From the NCBI GenBank assembly GCA_003313425.1, contig NHZP01000001.1, positions 62,001 through 126,000 on the forward strand: a stretch of 64,000 nucleotides of DNA. The letters run 5' to 3'. Numbering within the stretch: position 1 is the first letter of the stretch; the number at the start of each line of letters is the position of its first letter. The translations under genes were made by a program, and so were the position numbers. Positions 36,919 to 48,360 of the stretch are shown piece after piece. This DNA is from Pseudopyrenochaeta lycopersici. Taxonomy: Eukaryota; Ascomycota; Dothideomycetes; Pleosporales; Pseudopyrenochaetaceae. The notes beneath the pieces were generated by a model. That model saw only the letters and a program-made list of their open reading frames with translations. It searched no databases and was not told where the DNA came from.

Positions 36919-37223
36919 GGTACGCAGTGCCCGAATTCTTAACAGTGCCTAGCACTACACTAAGCAAGAGTCTTAATAGTGCCTAGCACCTAGCTAATTA
37001 TTATCTAGTTCTTTAGTCTATACAGTAGAAGAAATTAAGTTCTTAGAAGTTATTTAAAAAATCTAATTTTATCTAAAAGCTTTTCTATTTTTTTTTATAG
37101 AGTAGTACTTACTTACTTTAAAGAGCTAAAACTAGAATTTACTTTTAGTACTTTTTCTAAGTAGAATAAGAATACTATAAGTATAATTACCACATCTACT
37201 ATAGCCTTAGTATACTCTCTATA
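36919..37223. other. RIPed spacer
   Basis: AT-rich DNA between the dead NLR gene and element F. It holds two copies of a short direct repeat with core AGTGCCTAGCAC (a palindrome-like word) near 36940-36990. No gene seen. Confidence 0.5.
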
Positions 37224-37428
37224 TGTTAGGGACTGTTAGTAGAGGTTAAGGTTAAGTGATAGGGGATAGTATTAAGACTAATCCTTAACCTCTGCTCCAA
37301 GGGGGTAGCTCTCGTTTATATACTAGCCCGTCTCTAGTGTAGTCCTAAGCCTTTTTAGGCTCTATCCAGTATAGGTCTAAGGGCCCTCTGCTAGGTCGTC
37401 CTCCGCTAGGTCTAGTATATTCGTAACA
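37224..37428 (-). repeat. 3' LTR of element F (205 bp)
   Basis: TGTTAGGGACTG...TATTCGTAACA on the plus strand. Differs from the right LTR by transitions such as CCTAAGCC for CCCGAGCC. It adjoins the polypurine tract on its inner side. Confidence 0.93.
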
Positions 37429-37966
37429 ATTACCCTCCCCTTTTTTTTAAGGGTTATCCCTAACCCGTATAGACGTTACGCGCACGCCGTTCGCGCTGCC
37501 CTAGTCCTAACGCATCTCCAGTCATTTGCTAGGTAACGTAATATATTTCCTGTAGGCGGCTTTTACAGCTTTACCTGTAAATCTTTTTACGTAAGGTAGC
37601 TGCCTTCACGACTATTGTACGGTCGCCGTTTCCTAGCTGCCTCAGCGTGTTCCTTTCTTACAACTGCTGTTAGCTAGGGCCTTATATGTTTAGCTTGTGA
37701 AGTTTGCGTGTGTAACGCTGTTGCGTAGGTAGGTCGTTGTGGCCTGTCCCTACTGGCTGCTCGTTGCCCCTTCACGTGGTTTACCCTTTACAGGTGAGTT
37801 GCTAGCAAGCTGCTGCCTACAACTGCCCTGGTAAGAGGCCGGGTTTCAGAGGGTCCGTAGGCGCAGAGGTGTATAAGTATACTACTCCCCTTCTCTCTGC
37901 TACCTATATCTACTTCCTTCTTCTAGGTAATTACACTGCTCTTTAACTTACTTAATAGGTTCCTAA

Positions 37967-39162
37967 ATGCTAACTAGCGTGAGTAACGCGCCTCTTCCTA
38001 GTTATATCTATAGTTTGCCTAGCAACATACAGCCGCAGCCGTCGCTTACTTAGTTTTGGTGTAAGGCCTACATCTCCGCTCTCTCTACAGTGTCCTGCGG
38101 GGACCCTAATAGTATAGTTTAAGGCATGTTTTACACGTTTCGCTCAGGCGAAGGCTATTATATCCGCAAGAATAACTTCAGTATATGCGGCTATTATTCC
38201 TCCTAGAAGAAGGAGGGTTATATTAAGGTAAGTAACTTGCCCTTACTTCTAGGTTTGGCTGACAGGTCTCCCAGATTAAACCTTTATTTTAGCGTGCTGT
38301 TAATTTACTTAACTAGCTAATTGCAGTTGCAAATTACAAAACTAATGCGGCCTTGTCCCGTCTTCGACCCGGGGATTCGCCGTCTAAGATCTTTATTGTT
38401 AACAATTATGTTACGCTTACCTAGACGCGTGCTTACGATTATGCTATAGAGTTGCGTTAGGCCTTCTCTGCTGTATTATAGGCCTATAATCGCCTTATTC
38501 GTTCCTATCCTAGGGGGGAGATTAAGTTTAAGAAGGCCTGCTAGGTGTCTTAAGAGTTAAACGTTAAGTAATACAAAGTAACTTTCTTACTGCTTCCTTT
38601 AGTAATACATAGCTAATATATACAGTTAGGAATTAGTACGTCCAGTTTAAAGCGCCTAGAAAATGTAGTTATAGATAAAGGTATTAAGCGTAACTTTTAG
38701 TCTACTAGGTATTATAGTAACTGTAAGTGTCGCTAGTACTATTACAGAACTAACATTCCCGCTAAGTCTAACGTTAGTTTACCCTTTACCCTTTCGCCTG
38801 TTAAGAAGTCTATTTATTTAGGTTTACCTCCTACCTTTAGTAGTTCTATTAGTAGCTAGGCTTTAGCGCTTAGGATTATAGCTACGTTAGGTCCTAAGCA
38901 GGATCGTAATACCTCTATATCGCCTTCCTTTCAGCCTTCTGTTTCCCCTAGCGCTTAGTCTACCCACCCTTAAGCTGCCCTTTGTTCTATAGAGTCGCCC
39001 TTAAGTTCTGTTCCTATAAATGCGTTTAACAAGGTCTTTTATAGTAGTCCCTCGCCCTTTACTAGTTCTCCTACTAGTAGTTATGCGTCGCGTTGTTCTA
39101 ATCGCCTGCGTTAGGCGGATACTAGTTAGCGTAGAGGTAGTAACGTAGAGATAGGGGACTGA
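37967..39162 (+). pseudogene. Antisense ORF in element F, two exons, stops consistent with RIP
   Basis: Between pol and the 3' LTR, on the strand opposite to gag-pol, a reading frame runs from ATG 37967 to a 65-nt intron (38228-38292: GTAAGT donor, GCTGAC branch point about 28 nt before TTTTAG), then from 38293 to TGA at 39160-39162. The intron length (2 mod 3) exactly restores the open frame. It would give about 376 codons. All internal stops are TAG or TAA, as from CAG/CAA, about 16 in total. Exon 1 encodes an aromatic, cysteine-containing segment (FWCKAYISAL, ICGYYSS); exon 2 a helical part (ALSRLRPGDSPSKIFIVNNY) and a Ser/Pro-rich tail. Domain unknown. It is not an envelope that I can recognise: no signal peptide or membrane helix is evident. 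Extra antisense ORFs are known in some plant Gypsy elements. Confidence 0.65.
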
Positions 39163-39199
39163 ACAGGTCTAGGGCGTGTTTCTAGTAGGCCTTATACAG

Positions 39200-42100
39200 G
39201 GTGTATTAGTTTAGTTTATAAGTATATAGTAATATTATAAATATCTTCCTATTCTCTTCTAAGCTTCTTCTAGGGCCAGCCTTGTCGTCATTCTAGTCGT
39301 CTTCTAAGGGGTGCTTAGGGGTTGCGCTCTAGGGATACTAGGTAGTCTTGTAGGAGTTTGTTACAGTAGTCAAGATTCTCCTCTAGCTCCTAGGTCGCAT
39401 CTTTAATACTTTAACCTAGCTACTTTACCTTAAGCTCGCGCCCCCTTATAAGAGTTTCCCTGTAATCTAGAATTCCTTCTACTTTATATTAATCTCCTAC
39501 AGGGGCGTCTACTAGGTTCTGGACAGGGCCTAGTCGGAACCCTCTCTATATTAGAGGTTCCACCCAGGGCTCTAATAAGGATACGTAGAAGATAGGGTAA
39601 ATTCGCGCTATTAATAGTAGGAGGGCGAGCCTGTATACTAGCTTACTAATACGCTCTTTAATATAGAACAGCCCTAGGTGTCTTACCGCGAACTTCTTTA
39701 AGGGTCTTAAGGTTACTATATTCTTTGCCTGTAACAGCACTAGGTCTCTAACAGAGAAGTGTTAGTCAGACCGTTTTACATTATACTACTTTACATTACT
39801 TTACTGCGCCTTTTCTAGGCGTGCCCTTACCTCCTCTTATTGTTAGTGCTATTCGTTTAGTCTGTTACTAACTTGCCGCCTAAGTTCCAGTGCTCCTGCG
39901 GGACCCTCCTAGGTTAGAGGCAGTTTACAAAGCTAGTAGCTGTCAGAGATTCTATTAAATCCCTTTAGGTCTATCCTAAACGCCGCCTTAATAGGGCTCA
40001 CGCTGTGTGCTGAGTAGTTTTTTAAGTTATAGGCGTACTCCGCGTAGGGTAGTAGCTCCACCCAGTTATCTTGCTAGTAGTTTATATAGATGCGGAGGTA
40101 GGTCTCTAGTTCCTAGTTCTAGCGTTTAGTTTACCTATCTATTTAGGGGTAGAAAGCAGTACTAAGCCTATATTTAATTTTAAGGTAGTAACAAATGTCT
40201 AACTAGAACTAGCTTATAAATACTAACCCTTAATCTAATAGAAGGGTGTCTAGTAGCCCCTGCTTAAGGAAGCATTATTTTAGCAGCAACTCTACCACCT
40301 ACTAGGACGTGATTATCTTTATTACAGGCAGGTACTAGATATATTTCGTAAAGTAATCTACTAGTACTAGTATAGCGTTATACTTATTCCCCTTGTCGTC
40401 CGCTAACTTTAGTAGGTCCGTAACAAAGTCTAGGGAGTAGTGCCTCTATACTATCTTAGGAAGGGGTAGTAGTAATAACAGGCCCTAGGGCTTATGTCTC
40501 TAGATCTTGTTTAGCTAGCACTACAGGCACTAGCTAATATACTTCTAAGCATCTTTCCTAAGGTAGAGCTAAAAGTATTTTCTTTAGAGGACCTTAGTAG
40601 TTTTGTCTACCCTATAATGCCCTCCTATAGGGTTATTATAGTTCCTCTAGAGTATATTCGCGCGGAGTAAGGCGTCCTTAGAGATCTACACTTTCCCGCT
40701 CCTACACAGGAGGCCCTTAGGGTCAACTTCCTAAGTGCTAGCCTCCTTCCTTACTTCGCCCGCGTCCTAACCCGCTAGCGCTGCAAAGCTAGGACAGGCC
40801 TAATCTTATGCTTACACTAGCTAGACGTATTTAAGGAGGCATCCTAGAACTTCTAGGGCGTAGGCGGACTCTTCCTGCGTAGCTACTACTGCAAGGTAGT
40901 TAGGTGCTATTACTTAGAACCCTAGGCTGCGTAAAGGCCCTTTAGTAGCTAGTGAGTACAATAGCCTAGCTTATAAGTTTCCCTCTGTACTAGCTTTATC
41001 GCCTGTAGTTTAGCTACAGGCAGGGATAGGCAACGTATTACTAATAACTAACTACTTATTAGGGAATTCCTAGGCAGGTAAATTCTCTTTTAGGGGTTAA
41101 CGTAGACCTAGCTAGGTTCCGTCCCTAGGGAGGTGTAGTTCCCGTACTACCTGCGGGGCAGTTAGAGCTATAGACTCTTAAGGTGTCTACTATTAAAGCT
41201 TTTGTTAGAGCGTAGGGAGTATTACACCCCTTAACGCTTAAGGTTCTCCTGCTAGGAGTCCTTGCGCAAAGTTAGGCCTTCGAGAGGGCCTGTCAGCAGG
41301 GTTCTTAGGTCCTAGTTTATACTCTACTTCAAAGTCAAATTCCGCTAGCTCCTCAGCCTATTAGGCCTGCTTAGGAGAGAGCTCCTTTATTATTATAAAG
41401 TATTAGAGGTTATTATAGTTAGAGAGTACCTAGATTGTTGTTAGGGTGTATTAGAGGTAGTACCTCTACGTCCTAAATACTTCTATAATAGCGTAGAGCT
41501 CCTTATTATAGGTGTGCTAATTTAGGGATAGTCTAAAGAACTTCTTACTCTAGAACGCGACAGGCTTCTAGTAATACTCTGTTGCCTACCCAGTTAAGGC
41601 TAGTTATAAGAGGATAGCGGCTATTGCAAAGTCTAAAGCGTTAGTAAGAACTATTACTAGTTCCACTAGGTTAAAGTGCTGAAGCACAGGGGCTTCTAAG
41701 AACTTCTAACGCAGCGTAAGGAACGCGTTCCTTACGTAGTTAGGCTACGCCTACGGCTGGTACTATCTCGTAGGTCCCTTACAACTCTTTACAGCCTTGT
41801 TCGTGGCCTTGCCTGCAAGGGGCGTACTTAGGTCTGTTACTAGGTTCTGGGCGGTCGTTATATAGTCTACTAACGGACGTACTATAGCAGAGTAGTTAAA
41901 GATGAATCTTTAATAGAAGTTAGCGAACCTAAGGAACACTTAGATGTCCTTATAGCCCTAGGGTTCTAGCTACTCTCTAATAGTCTGTACCCTTACAGGG
42001 TCTATCACTACGCCTCCTAGGGTTACTATAAACCCTAGGAATTCTACAGATCTAGTAGAGAAGGCACACTTACTTGCCTTATAGTATAGGCCCTATTCTA

Positions 42101-43600
42101 TAAGTTAGTCTAAGACCTCCTCTACGTAGCTGTTGTAATCTTTCTTATTCTCTAAGTAGATTAGTATGTTATCTAGATACACTACGCAAGTGCGGTCTAT
42201 AAGCCCCCTAAGGGCTCTGTGGATGTAGGACTAGAAGGTTGCTAGCGCGTTAGACAATCTAAAAGGTAGAATAAGGTACTTGAAGTAGCCGTACTGCGTC
42301 TTAAACGCTGTTTTCTACTTATCGCCCTCCTTAATCTGAAGTCTGTAATAGGCGTCTTGGATATCTAACTTTATAAAGATTTGCGCCTTTGAGAGGCAGT
42401 CTAGCATCTCGCTTATAAGAGGGATTAGGTACCAGTTCTTTACAGTTACTTTGTTTAGGCCTTAGTAGTCTACGCATAGCTGGAGCGTTTTGTCTAATTT
42501 TAGTACGAAAAGGATTAGGGCCCCTGCTAGCGACGTGCTGGGCTGGATCTATCCCTTCTCCTGCGCCGTGTTAAGGTATTCCTAGAGGATGTCCAGCTCT
42601 CAGCGCGAGAGGTTGTAAATAGGGAGGTTTAGGACTTTTTATCCCTCCTCTAACGTAATCGCGTGGTTATACTCCCTGTAGGGGCGCAGTACCTCTGTCT
42701 AATGCTTACTAAAGGCGAGCTACTTATAGTACAGCTTCTAGGGGACGTGCCTTAATTCCTCTTCGTCTGGGCGGTCCCTGGTAGAGTCAACCCGCAGGGC
42801 ATCCTCCTTAGCTAGGCCAGGGAGGATACGGGGTACTACTAGGAGGGTGGCGCGCTAATTAGAGTTCCTGTTGCGTATACTGGACACTATGCGCTGTGCT
42901 GTCTCTGCGGGCAGCTAGGCTAGCTAGGGTTCCCTTCAGACACACTCCTTTAGGTAGTCTGCAATACCAAGGACCAGGTTTCGCAGCCAGAGCAAGCCCT
43001 AGTAATAGAACTATTCTGCGTCATATTCTATATCTCTACTAGGCTTAGCAGGTTCCAACAGATTTGCGGCAGTTGCCCAACACATCTCCTCTTAGACTGC
43101 TCTTTCAGCCTCACTAGTTAGGGTGTTACAGGTTAGGGCTCCTAGGTAGAGGATGTAGGCTGTCTCTCCAGGGCTGACATCGCCTAACAGGTCTGCGGCA
43201 GTAACAACTTAGACCTAGTTAGTATCTCGCGCGGCCTACCATTCAAATTCTCCTATAGAGAATCAAATCTTAAGATTAGCTTCTCTTAGCTATAGGTATC
43301 CTAGGATAAGGTCGTAGCCTTTAATATTAGCAGACTAAAACAGTTATAGGCCTACCTATTTTACTGTGCCTTTCAAGTCCTAGCACTGGATAGACAGATT
43401 GTATACAGCTCCTAGTAGGAGTAGTTAATTATTAACTAGGCTTGCTGTAGGCTTCTAGTAGTAGTTTACTCTAGGCAGGAAGTAAAGCTAGGTAATCTTG
43501 CTTAATATAATATTAATCTCCGCGCCTAAGTTATATAGGGCTTAGAGGGGGAGCGGGAGTCTATCAGCTACCTGTAGCTAGACTTTGATTACTATCTAGA
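39200..43600 (-). pseudogene. Element F pol relic: protease, RT, RNase H, integrase
   Basis: Minus strand. Protease region: LGAEINIILSKI (near 43500). RT starts with LPIYNLS--ELDILQEYLN (about 42620-42570) and an LCVDY-GLNKVTVKNW block (about 42440-42490), then FIKLDIQDAYYRLQIKEGDK, CVVYLDNILIY (about 42163-42190; N for D) and VEFLGFIVTLGGVVIDP. RNase H includes a PVAF-SKKFFRLSLN-HTYNKELYAIIE region (about 41560-41480). Integrase core: NAILVLVDYFTKYI (about 40390-40345) and RLSTAFYPQID--TKR (about 40170-40120). The tail near 39560-39740 is an open stretch with LGLFYIKERISKL and IYPIFYVSLLEPWVEP, the GPF/Y-like module. Most stops are TAG replacing Q or W. Inactive. Confidence 0.88.
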
Positions 43601-45060
43601 GTGCTTTCCCCTAGGTGTTAGGCTCTAGTGGCAGTTAGGACAGATTAGCAACTAGGGCGTTACGTTTCCTAATTAAGGCCTAGGTTGAGTTTATTTATTA
43701 GCTCCTCCTCTTGCGTTTCCCTGATTACGATTCTTCTAGTAGGGTTAGGTTATGCTCTGCTTAGCTGGGTCCTAGGAGTTTTTAGGCGTCCCCTAGTACC
43801 GCGGCGGGTTCTATATAGGCTTTAGACAAGGCGATCTTTAGGAGTAGTTTATCTCTAAGGGTCTGTTATCTTACTTCTTACTAGTCTTCTGCGGGTTAGA
43901 GAAGGAGTTTAACGCTAGGCGTTTACCCTAAGAAGGGCTTTTAGCAGTAGCTTTTTAGGTGTCCCCTAGGAAGTAATTAGCGCGAGTTATAGTTTCTGCG
44001 TTACGTAGGGCCTGTTTAAACTTAGGCTATAAGTTAATAGTCTTAAGGACCCTAGTGCGCATGATCTCTCTGTAGTATTCCTCTGGAAGTCTTAACTATA
44101 CAAAGGCGATCTTTAGCTTGTAGTTATCCTCCCTGTCCTCCAGCTTAAAGAAGTTATAGGTTAGAAAGGATTCCTTTTTCCTTAGCTAGAAGAGGAAAGT
44201 ATTAACGTTGTTATCCCTCCACCACTCGAAGTTAAAGAACTGGAGGTAGTTATTATAGCGGGTAAGAATAGGATCTTAAACTAGCTTACGTTCCTCCTGT
44301 TTAAAGTAAGCCCATAAGGTAATGCTCTCTTTGTTAATGCGTTATTAGAGGAGTTCTTAGTGGACGTAATACTAGATCGTCCCTAGAGCCTAATAGGTGC
44401 AGGTTACTATGTCTTCTAGCACCTAGGCGTACGTAAAGGCAGTTTCAACATCCTTTACCTATTAGTCTACCTGCTATACTAATAGGGCTCAGGTTTCTAA
44501 TCCTACTTTTAGTTTAGGTTATATACTGTTTAGAGCCCTAATAAGCTTCCCTACCTTATTAAAGGCGGGCTAAGGGGGTTCTAGTAGCTTCCCGGCCTGT
44601 CCTACCCCTAGTGCTTATAACGCGTAATTAATTTAGTCTTTTAGCTTTTCGATTGCTTCCTCTAAGGCTCTAGTCTCTTCTGCTTCAAAGAGGTTAGCTA
44701 ATAGACCTTAGATAAACGTTTTATTTAAGATTCCTGTTGTTAGCTTTTTCCTAGCAGAAAGGGGTTAGGTTTCTGCTGGGACGTTAGCAGCACTAGACAC
44801 CTCTGTTAGGGTTTCGCTAACCCAGTCAAGTCTACTGCTATAAGTGCGTTAGTCTAGGGGTAGTCCTAACCCTTGCTGCAGGGTACCTATTATATTAGAG
44901 TCCTAGGGGTTTTAGTTTAAGGCGTCTAACGTATTTAATTATTAGGGGTCTTCTAATGTCCCTAGGTCTCTCTAGGCGTCTTTAGTACTTCCTTAGGGAG
45001 GCTCTAAGTTAGCGTCGCTCCTAAGTCTTCTGCGAGTACCTACTATAATACTTCCTCTTT
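43600..45060 (-). pseudogene. Element F gag relic
   Basis: Minus-strand frame upstream of protease with few stops. It includes GLGLPLDQRTYSSRLDWVS (about 44880-44825), ALEEAIEKLKD (near 44660) and a capsid-like part with YNNYLQFFNFEWWRDNN (about 44255-44205) and LRLPEEYYREIMRTR (about 44090-44045). A capsid that packages the element RNA is expected. No zinc knuckle was recognised. Damaged only by TAG-type stops. Confidence 0.65.
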
Positions 45061-45168
45061 TTTTTCTTCTTTTACTATTAGGATGTGGGCGTGCTGTCCC
45101 TAGGCTCTTAACAGTACTTCAGAGGAGAGTTTCTTGACTGCTACCCCTAGGGTAAGAAGGATTAGAAT

Positions 45169-45373
45169 TGTTAGGGACTGTTAGTAGAGGTTAAGGTTAA
45201 GTAATAGGGGATAGTATTAAGACTAATCCTTAACCTCTGCTCTAAGAGGGTAGCTCTCATTTATATACTAGCCCGTCTCTAGTGTAGTCCCGAGCCTTTC
45301 CGGGCTCTATCCGGTATGAGTCCAAGGGCCCTCCGCTAGGTCGTCCCCCGCTAGGTCTAGTGTGTTCGTGACA
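45169..45373 (-). repeat. 5' LTR of element F (205 bp)
   Basis: TGTTAGGGACTG...GTTCGTGACA, less mutated than the left copy, followed by CTATA. The two LTRs differ only by RIP-like transitions. Confidence 0.93.
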
Positions 45374-45804
45374 CTATACTACTCTAGATAGACTATATAA
45401 CTCTATTAATAGCTAGCTATTTACTTATTACTTTTATTCTATAGTTGCAGTTATAGTTAGGGTTACGAGGCTTACTACCTACGCTAAAACCACAAAATCA
45501 CCCTAATTGCAGTGCTGTATGCTTACTATAATAAACATAAGTTATACTTTATATAATTTAAGATAATATTATGCGTTATTATTATAATACTAAGTATAAG
45601 AGTTATAATATAAAAATCCTAATACAGCCTAAGTACTAAGTAAAATATAAATATTCTAATTAGGTATAGCGCTACCTAGTATCTCTTTAGCATACCCTCG
45701 TCCAGTTGCGTCCGTTATGCGACGCTGCCCGTCGATCCACGTTGCCATTGCTGTTGTAAGCCCTAGACTTTCAGTCTTAACGAACCTGGCATCGCTAGCC
45801 CTTA
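45374..45804 (-). pseudogene. RIPed flank with possible C-terminal helicase fragment
   Basis: 45374-45660 is AT-rich without a gene. The normal-composition patch 45690-45804 reads on the minus strand as ASDARFVKTES and LQQQWQRGSTGS-A, and may be the C-terminal continuation of the Pif1-like helicase relic on the other side of the palindromic transposon. Tentative. Confidence 0.35.
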
Positions 45805-46983
45805 ACGTGTTCCACCACCTGATGCACGTCCCTACCTAATGCACGCGGTTTTTAAGAACACTTAAATCCTTCTATCTTCCTATCTAAATAAGCTATACCT
45901 CTAAAAATTAAGTATATAAATATCTAAAGTATTAGTAATAGTTTAAAGAAATAATTATTAAATTTAAGCTAGTATTAAAAGAGTTATATAAGTTTAAATT
46001 TATAGCTTTAAAAAAGCTAAAATACTTAATTATATAATATTTATAAGTATTATTACTATAGAATTTAAAGGACTTACTATAATAGCTAATAAAATTAATA
46101 TAGTAAATTATTTAGTATTAAAAGTATATTCTTATATAGTTATATAGCTTTTTAAAGTAAGTTTTTAAACTAAAAATATTTATTATAATATTAATGATAT
46201 AAAGTAATTTATAAAAGTCTTAAGTATTAATTTAACTTATCTATATAGTTATTTTACTAATATACTAAAATATATATTTTCTTACTATGTAATATATAAT
46301 AAAATACGCTTTTTATTATTATTATAGATGTAACAGTGCAGAGCCCTACTACGCTAAATGGCCAAAAGTACATTAATACTAGCTCAACTGCTAGTACTAG
46401 GCTCTGTATCTAATATATAGGTGAGCTGTAACAGTACCCCTCTCGGCAATCCGTTACAATAGAACTTTACTATAAAATAGCTTATAGTCTTATATACTAC
46501 AATAAGAATATATATATTTTAGTATAAGAGTAAAGTAGTAATATAAGTAAAGTACTTTAAAACTATAAAGCTTTATATAATAACTTATATAGTAACTTTT
46601 TTAGTAATTTTTCTAAGTTTAGAAAAGTAACTTTAAAATACTATATAACTTTATAGAAATATACTTTTAATACTAAATAATTTACTATATTAATTTTATT
46701 AGCTATTATAGTAAGTCCTTTAAGTTCTATAGTAATAATACTTATAAATATTATATAATTAAGTATTTTAGCTTTTTTAAAGCTATAACTTTAAACTTAT
46801 ATAACTCTTTTAATACTAGCTTAAATTTAATAATTATTTCTTTAAACTATCACTAATACTTTAGATATTTATATACTTAATTTTTAGAGGTATAGCTTAT
46901 TTAGATAGGAAGATAGAAGGATTTAAGTGTTCTTAAAAACCGCGTGCATTAGGTAGGGACGTGCATTAGGTGGTAGAACACGT
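45805..46983. mobile_element. Palindromic (foldback) DNA transposon, TA duplication
   Basis: 1179 bp. Ends ACGTGTTCCACCACCTGATG... and its complement, flanked by TA (45803-45804, 46984-46985). The two arms (about 520 bp each) are inverted copies: nearly identical for the outer 330 bp and more diverged toward the middle. The terminal part contains a direct repeat of ACCTAATGCACG. A 130-bp LTR sits in the middle. No transposase remains; termini like those of the pogo-like element at 55100 suggest the same superfamily. Confidence 0.88.
46329..46458. mobile_element. Very short solo LTR (130 bp) at the palindrome centre
   Basis: TGTAACAGTGCAGAG...GCAATCCGTTACA, flanked by perfect ATAGA duplications (46324-46328, 46459-46463). 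GC-richer than its surroundings. Its midpoint (46393.5) coincides with the midpoint of the palindrome (46394). The small size suggests a TRIM-like element. Confidence 0.85.
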
Positions 46984-48360
46984 TATAGGTCATCTCCGCT
47001 CCGTACAAAAGACTCTCTATTTTCTCCACAATCCCAATTTCTTTCCGCTTCTTCTATCGTCGCTGCACTCAGCTTGTCCAGCCGCTTCTCCGCCTGCACC
47101 ATCCGCTCCGGTACTGTGTTGGCCCCCATGTCTCTTTCTCGTACTTCAGATAGCAGCGTTATGTCTTCCAGTAACCGGCACGGTGACAGTTGCACGTACA
47201 AGCTGTACAGGTCGCAGCGGCTGGGAACCGACTTCCCCTCGATATTCATGATCATCGCACCTCGCAATTCGAGTGCAACCCTATTCAAGGTCCTGCCTTG
47301 CACTTTGTAGTCCGTGCAGGCAAAGGCGGCCGTACCGGTACACGGCAAATCCCTCCGACGAACGTCATGTCGCTGCCATGGCCTTTTCCTCGCGCACTCA
47401 ATTCGGCTGCGCAGGGGCGTGAGGAGTATAGTTCCGGGCAGCATACCGACGAAATGGAACTCCTACGTTGTTTCGGCTCCAAGCAGGATCGCGGCCGGTG
47501 GGCCAAAACGGATGGTGGTCGCAGTGGATACACGGTGACCTGGGTACCTCTTGTCAAGAACGACGTCCAGAGCCGTGTATGCCGCCCCGTTTACCAGCTG
47601 GAGGCCTGAATGGGTATTACCATAACAGGCATCCTGGGCACGAACATGAACACGGCTGGTATTGGAATGCTGCTATCTTCTCCACAGCTTAAGATCATAA
47701 GCGCCTCCGCCTCTGTTAGTTGGCCATCCTTCTATTTGTGTTTGGAAATGAAGATTCGGAGCATTGCCTGATGCTGCCTTTAGAAAGACAGTATGCCCAC
47801 CGTGTTTAGGTTCCATCTGTTTCTATTGAGCGGCGTCACAAGCATGATACTGCTTTCCCATAGGATATGCCTACCCTCTTGGAAGCATGTGTTGTTGATT
47901 AGGTCCGCGTCTGACTGGTACTATACGCCCTGCCGGATCCGTGTCAGCAGCTACTGATCGCCTGCGGCGCGGACTTGTTTGTTCAGCATTATCACCGTCG
48001 TGAACCTATTCCAAAGAGCGTGAGCTTTAGCGTGCTGATACCTCCGCTCCGCGTTGAATCTCTTTCCTTTATCCTATGGAAAGTCCCTTCTGTGGAGCAG
48101 AATGATTGTCTCTCGTACAGGCCCGAATCGGCGAAAGTCCCCTATGAAGAGCACTATGGGGATCCTACCAAATTCTTGCGTGCAGGCCCGGAGCCTGCAA
48201 AGCTGCCTGTTTACTATGTATAGCGTCTGAGCACTAAGCATGCTGAATTCGTTAATAACTAGCATGTACTTCTCCTGTCAATCTATTCTAGTTCGCCCGT
48301 TAATACGGAAACTTGCTGAATTCGGCATGCTGAATTGGTTGAAATATGCGCGCTTGGTAA
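46984..48360 (-). pseudogene. Pif1-like helicase relic
   Basis: Minus strand. Walker B-like region MLVINEFSMLSAQTLY (about 48265-48218; DE replaced by NE), RRLR-like LCRLRACTQEFG then IPIVLFIGDFRRFGPV (about 48165-48115). Further on come KAHALWNRFTTVIMLN, RRHILWESSIMLVTPLNRNRWNLN (in pieces), VFMFVPRMPV, AAYTALDVVLDKRYPGHRVS, and in the last open frame (47444-46983) MLPGTILLTPL, FACTDYKVQGRTLNRVALEL and YSLYVQLSPCRLLEDITLL, motif VI-like. Pif1 helicases unwind DNA 5' to 3'; many fungal copies belong to Helitrons or repeated families. No Walker A was found and there are frameshifts and stops. I see no Rep domain, so a Helitron origin is unproven. Interrupted at its C-terminal end by the palindromic transposon. 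Confidence 0.82.

Larger units (their letters stand above)
37224..45373 (-). mobile_element. Complete Gypsy retrotransposon F (8150 bp) with antisense ORF
   Basis: Bounded by 205-bp LTRs (37224-37428 and 45169-45373), TGTTAGGGACTG...GTGACA. Perfect CTATA duplications (37219-37223, 45374-45378). On the minus strand a polypurine tract (AAAAAAAAGGGGAGGG, 37433-37448) precedes the left LTR, so the left is the 3' LTR and gag-pol reads leftward. Internal order: gag (about 45050-43600), protease, RT, RNase H, integrase (to about 39250). An additional intron-containing ORF occupies 37967-39162 on the opposite strand. RIP is light: most stops are TAG where Q or W is expected. Confidence 0.95.

Noticed and set aside
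47074..47692. Several plus-strand ORFs of 74-139 codons
   Set aside because: Shadows of the minus-strand Pif1-like helicase relic, whose motifs are conserved in the other strand.
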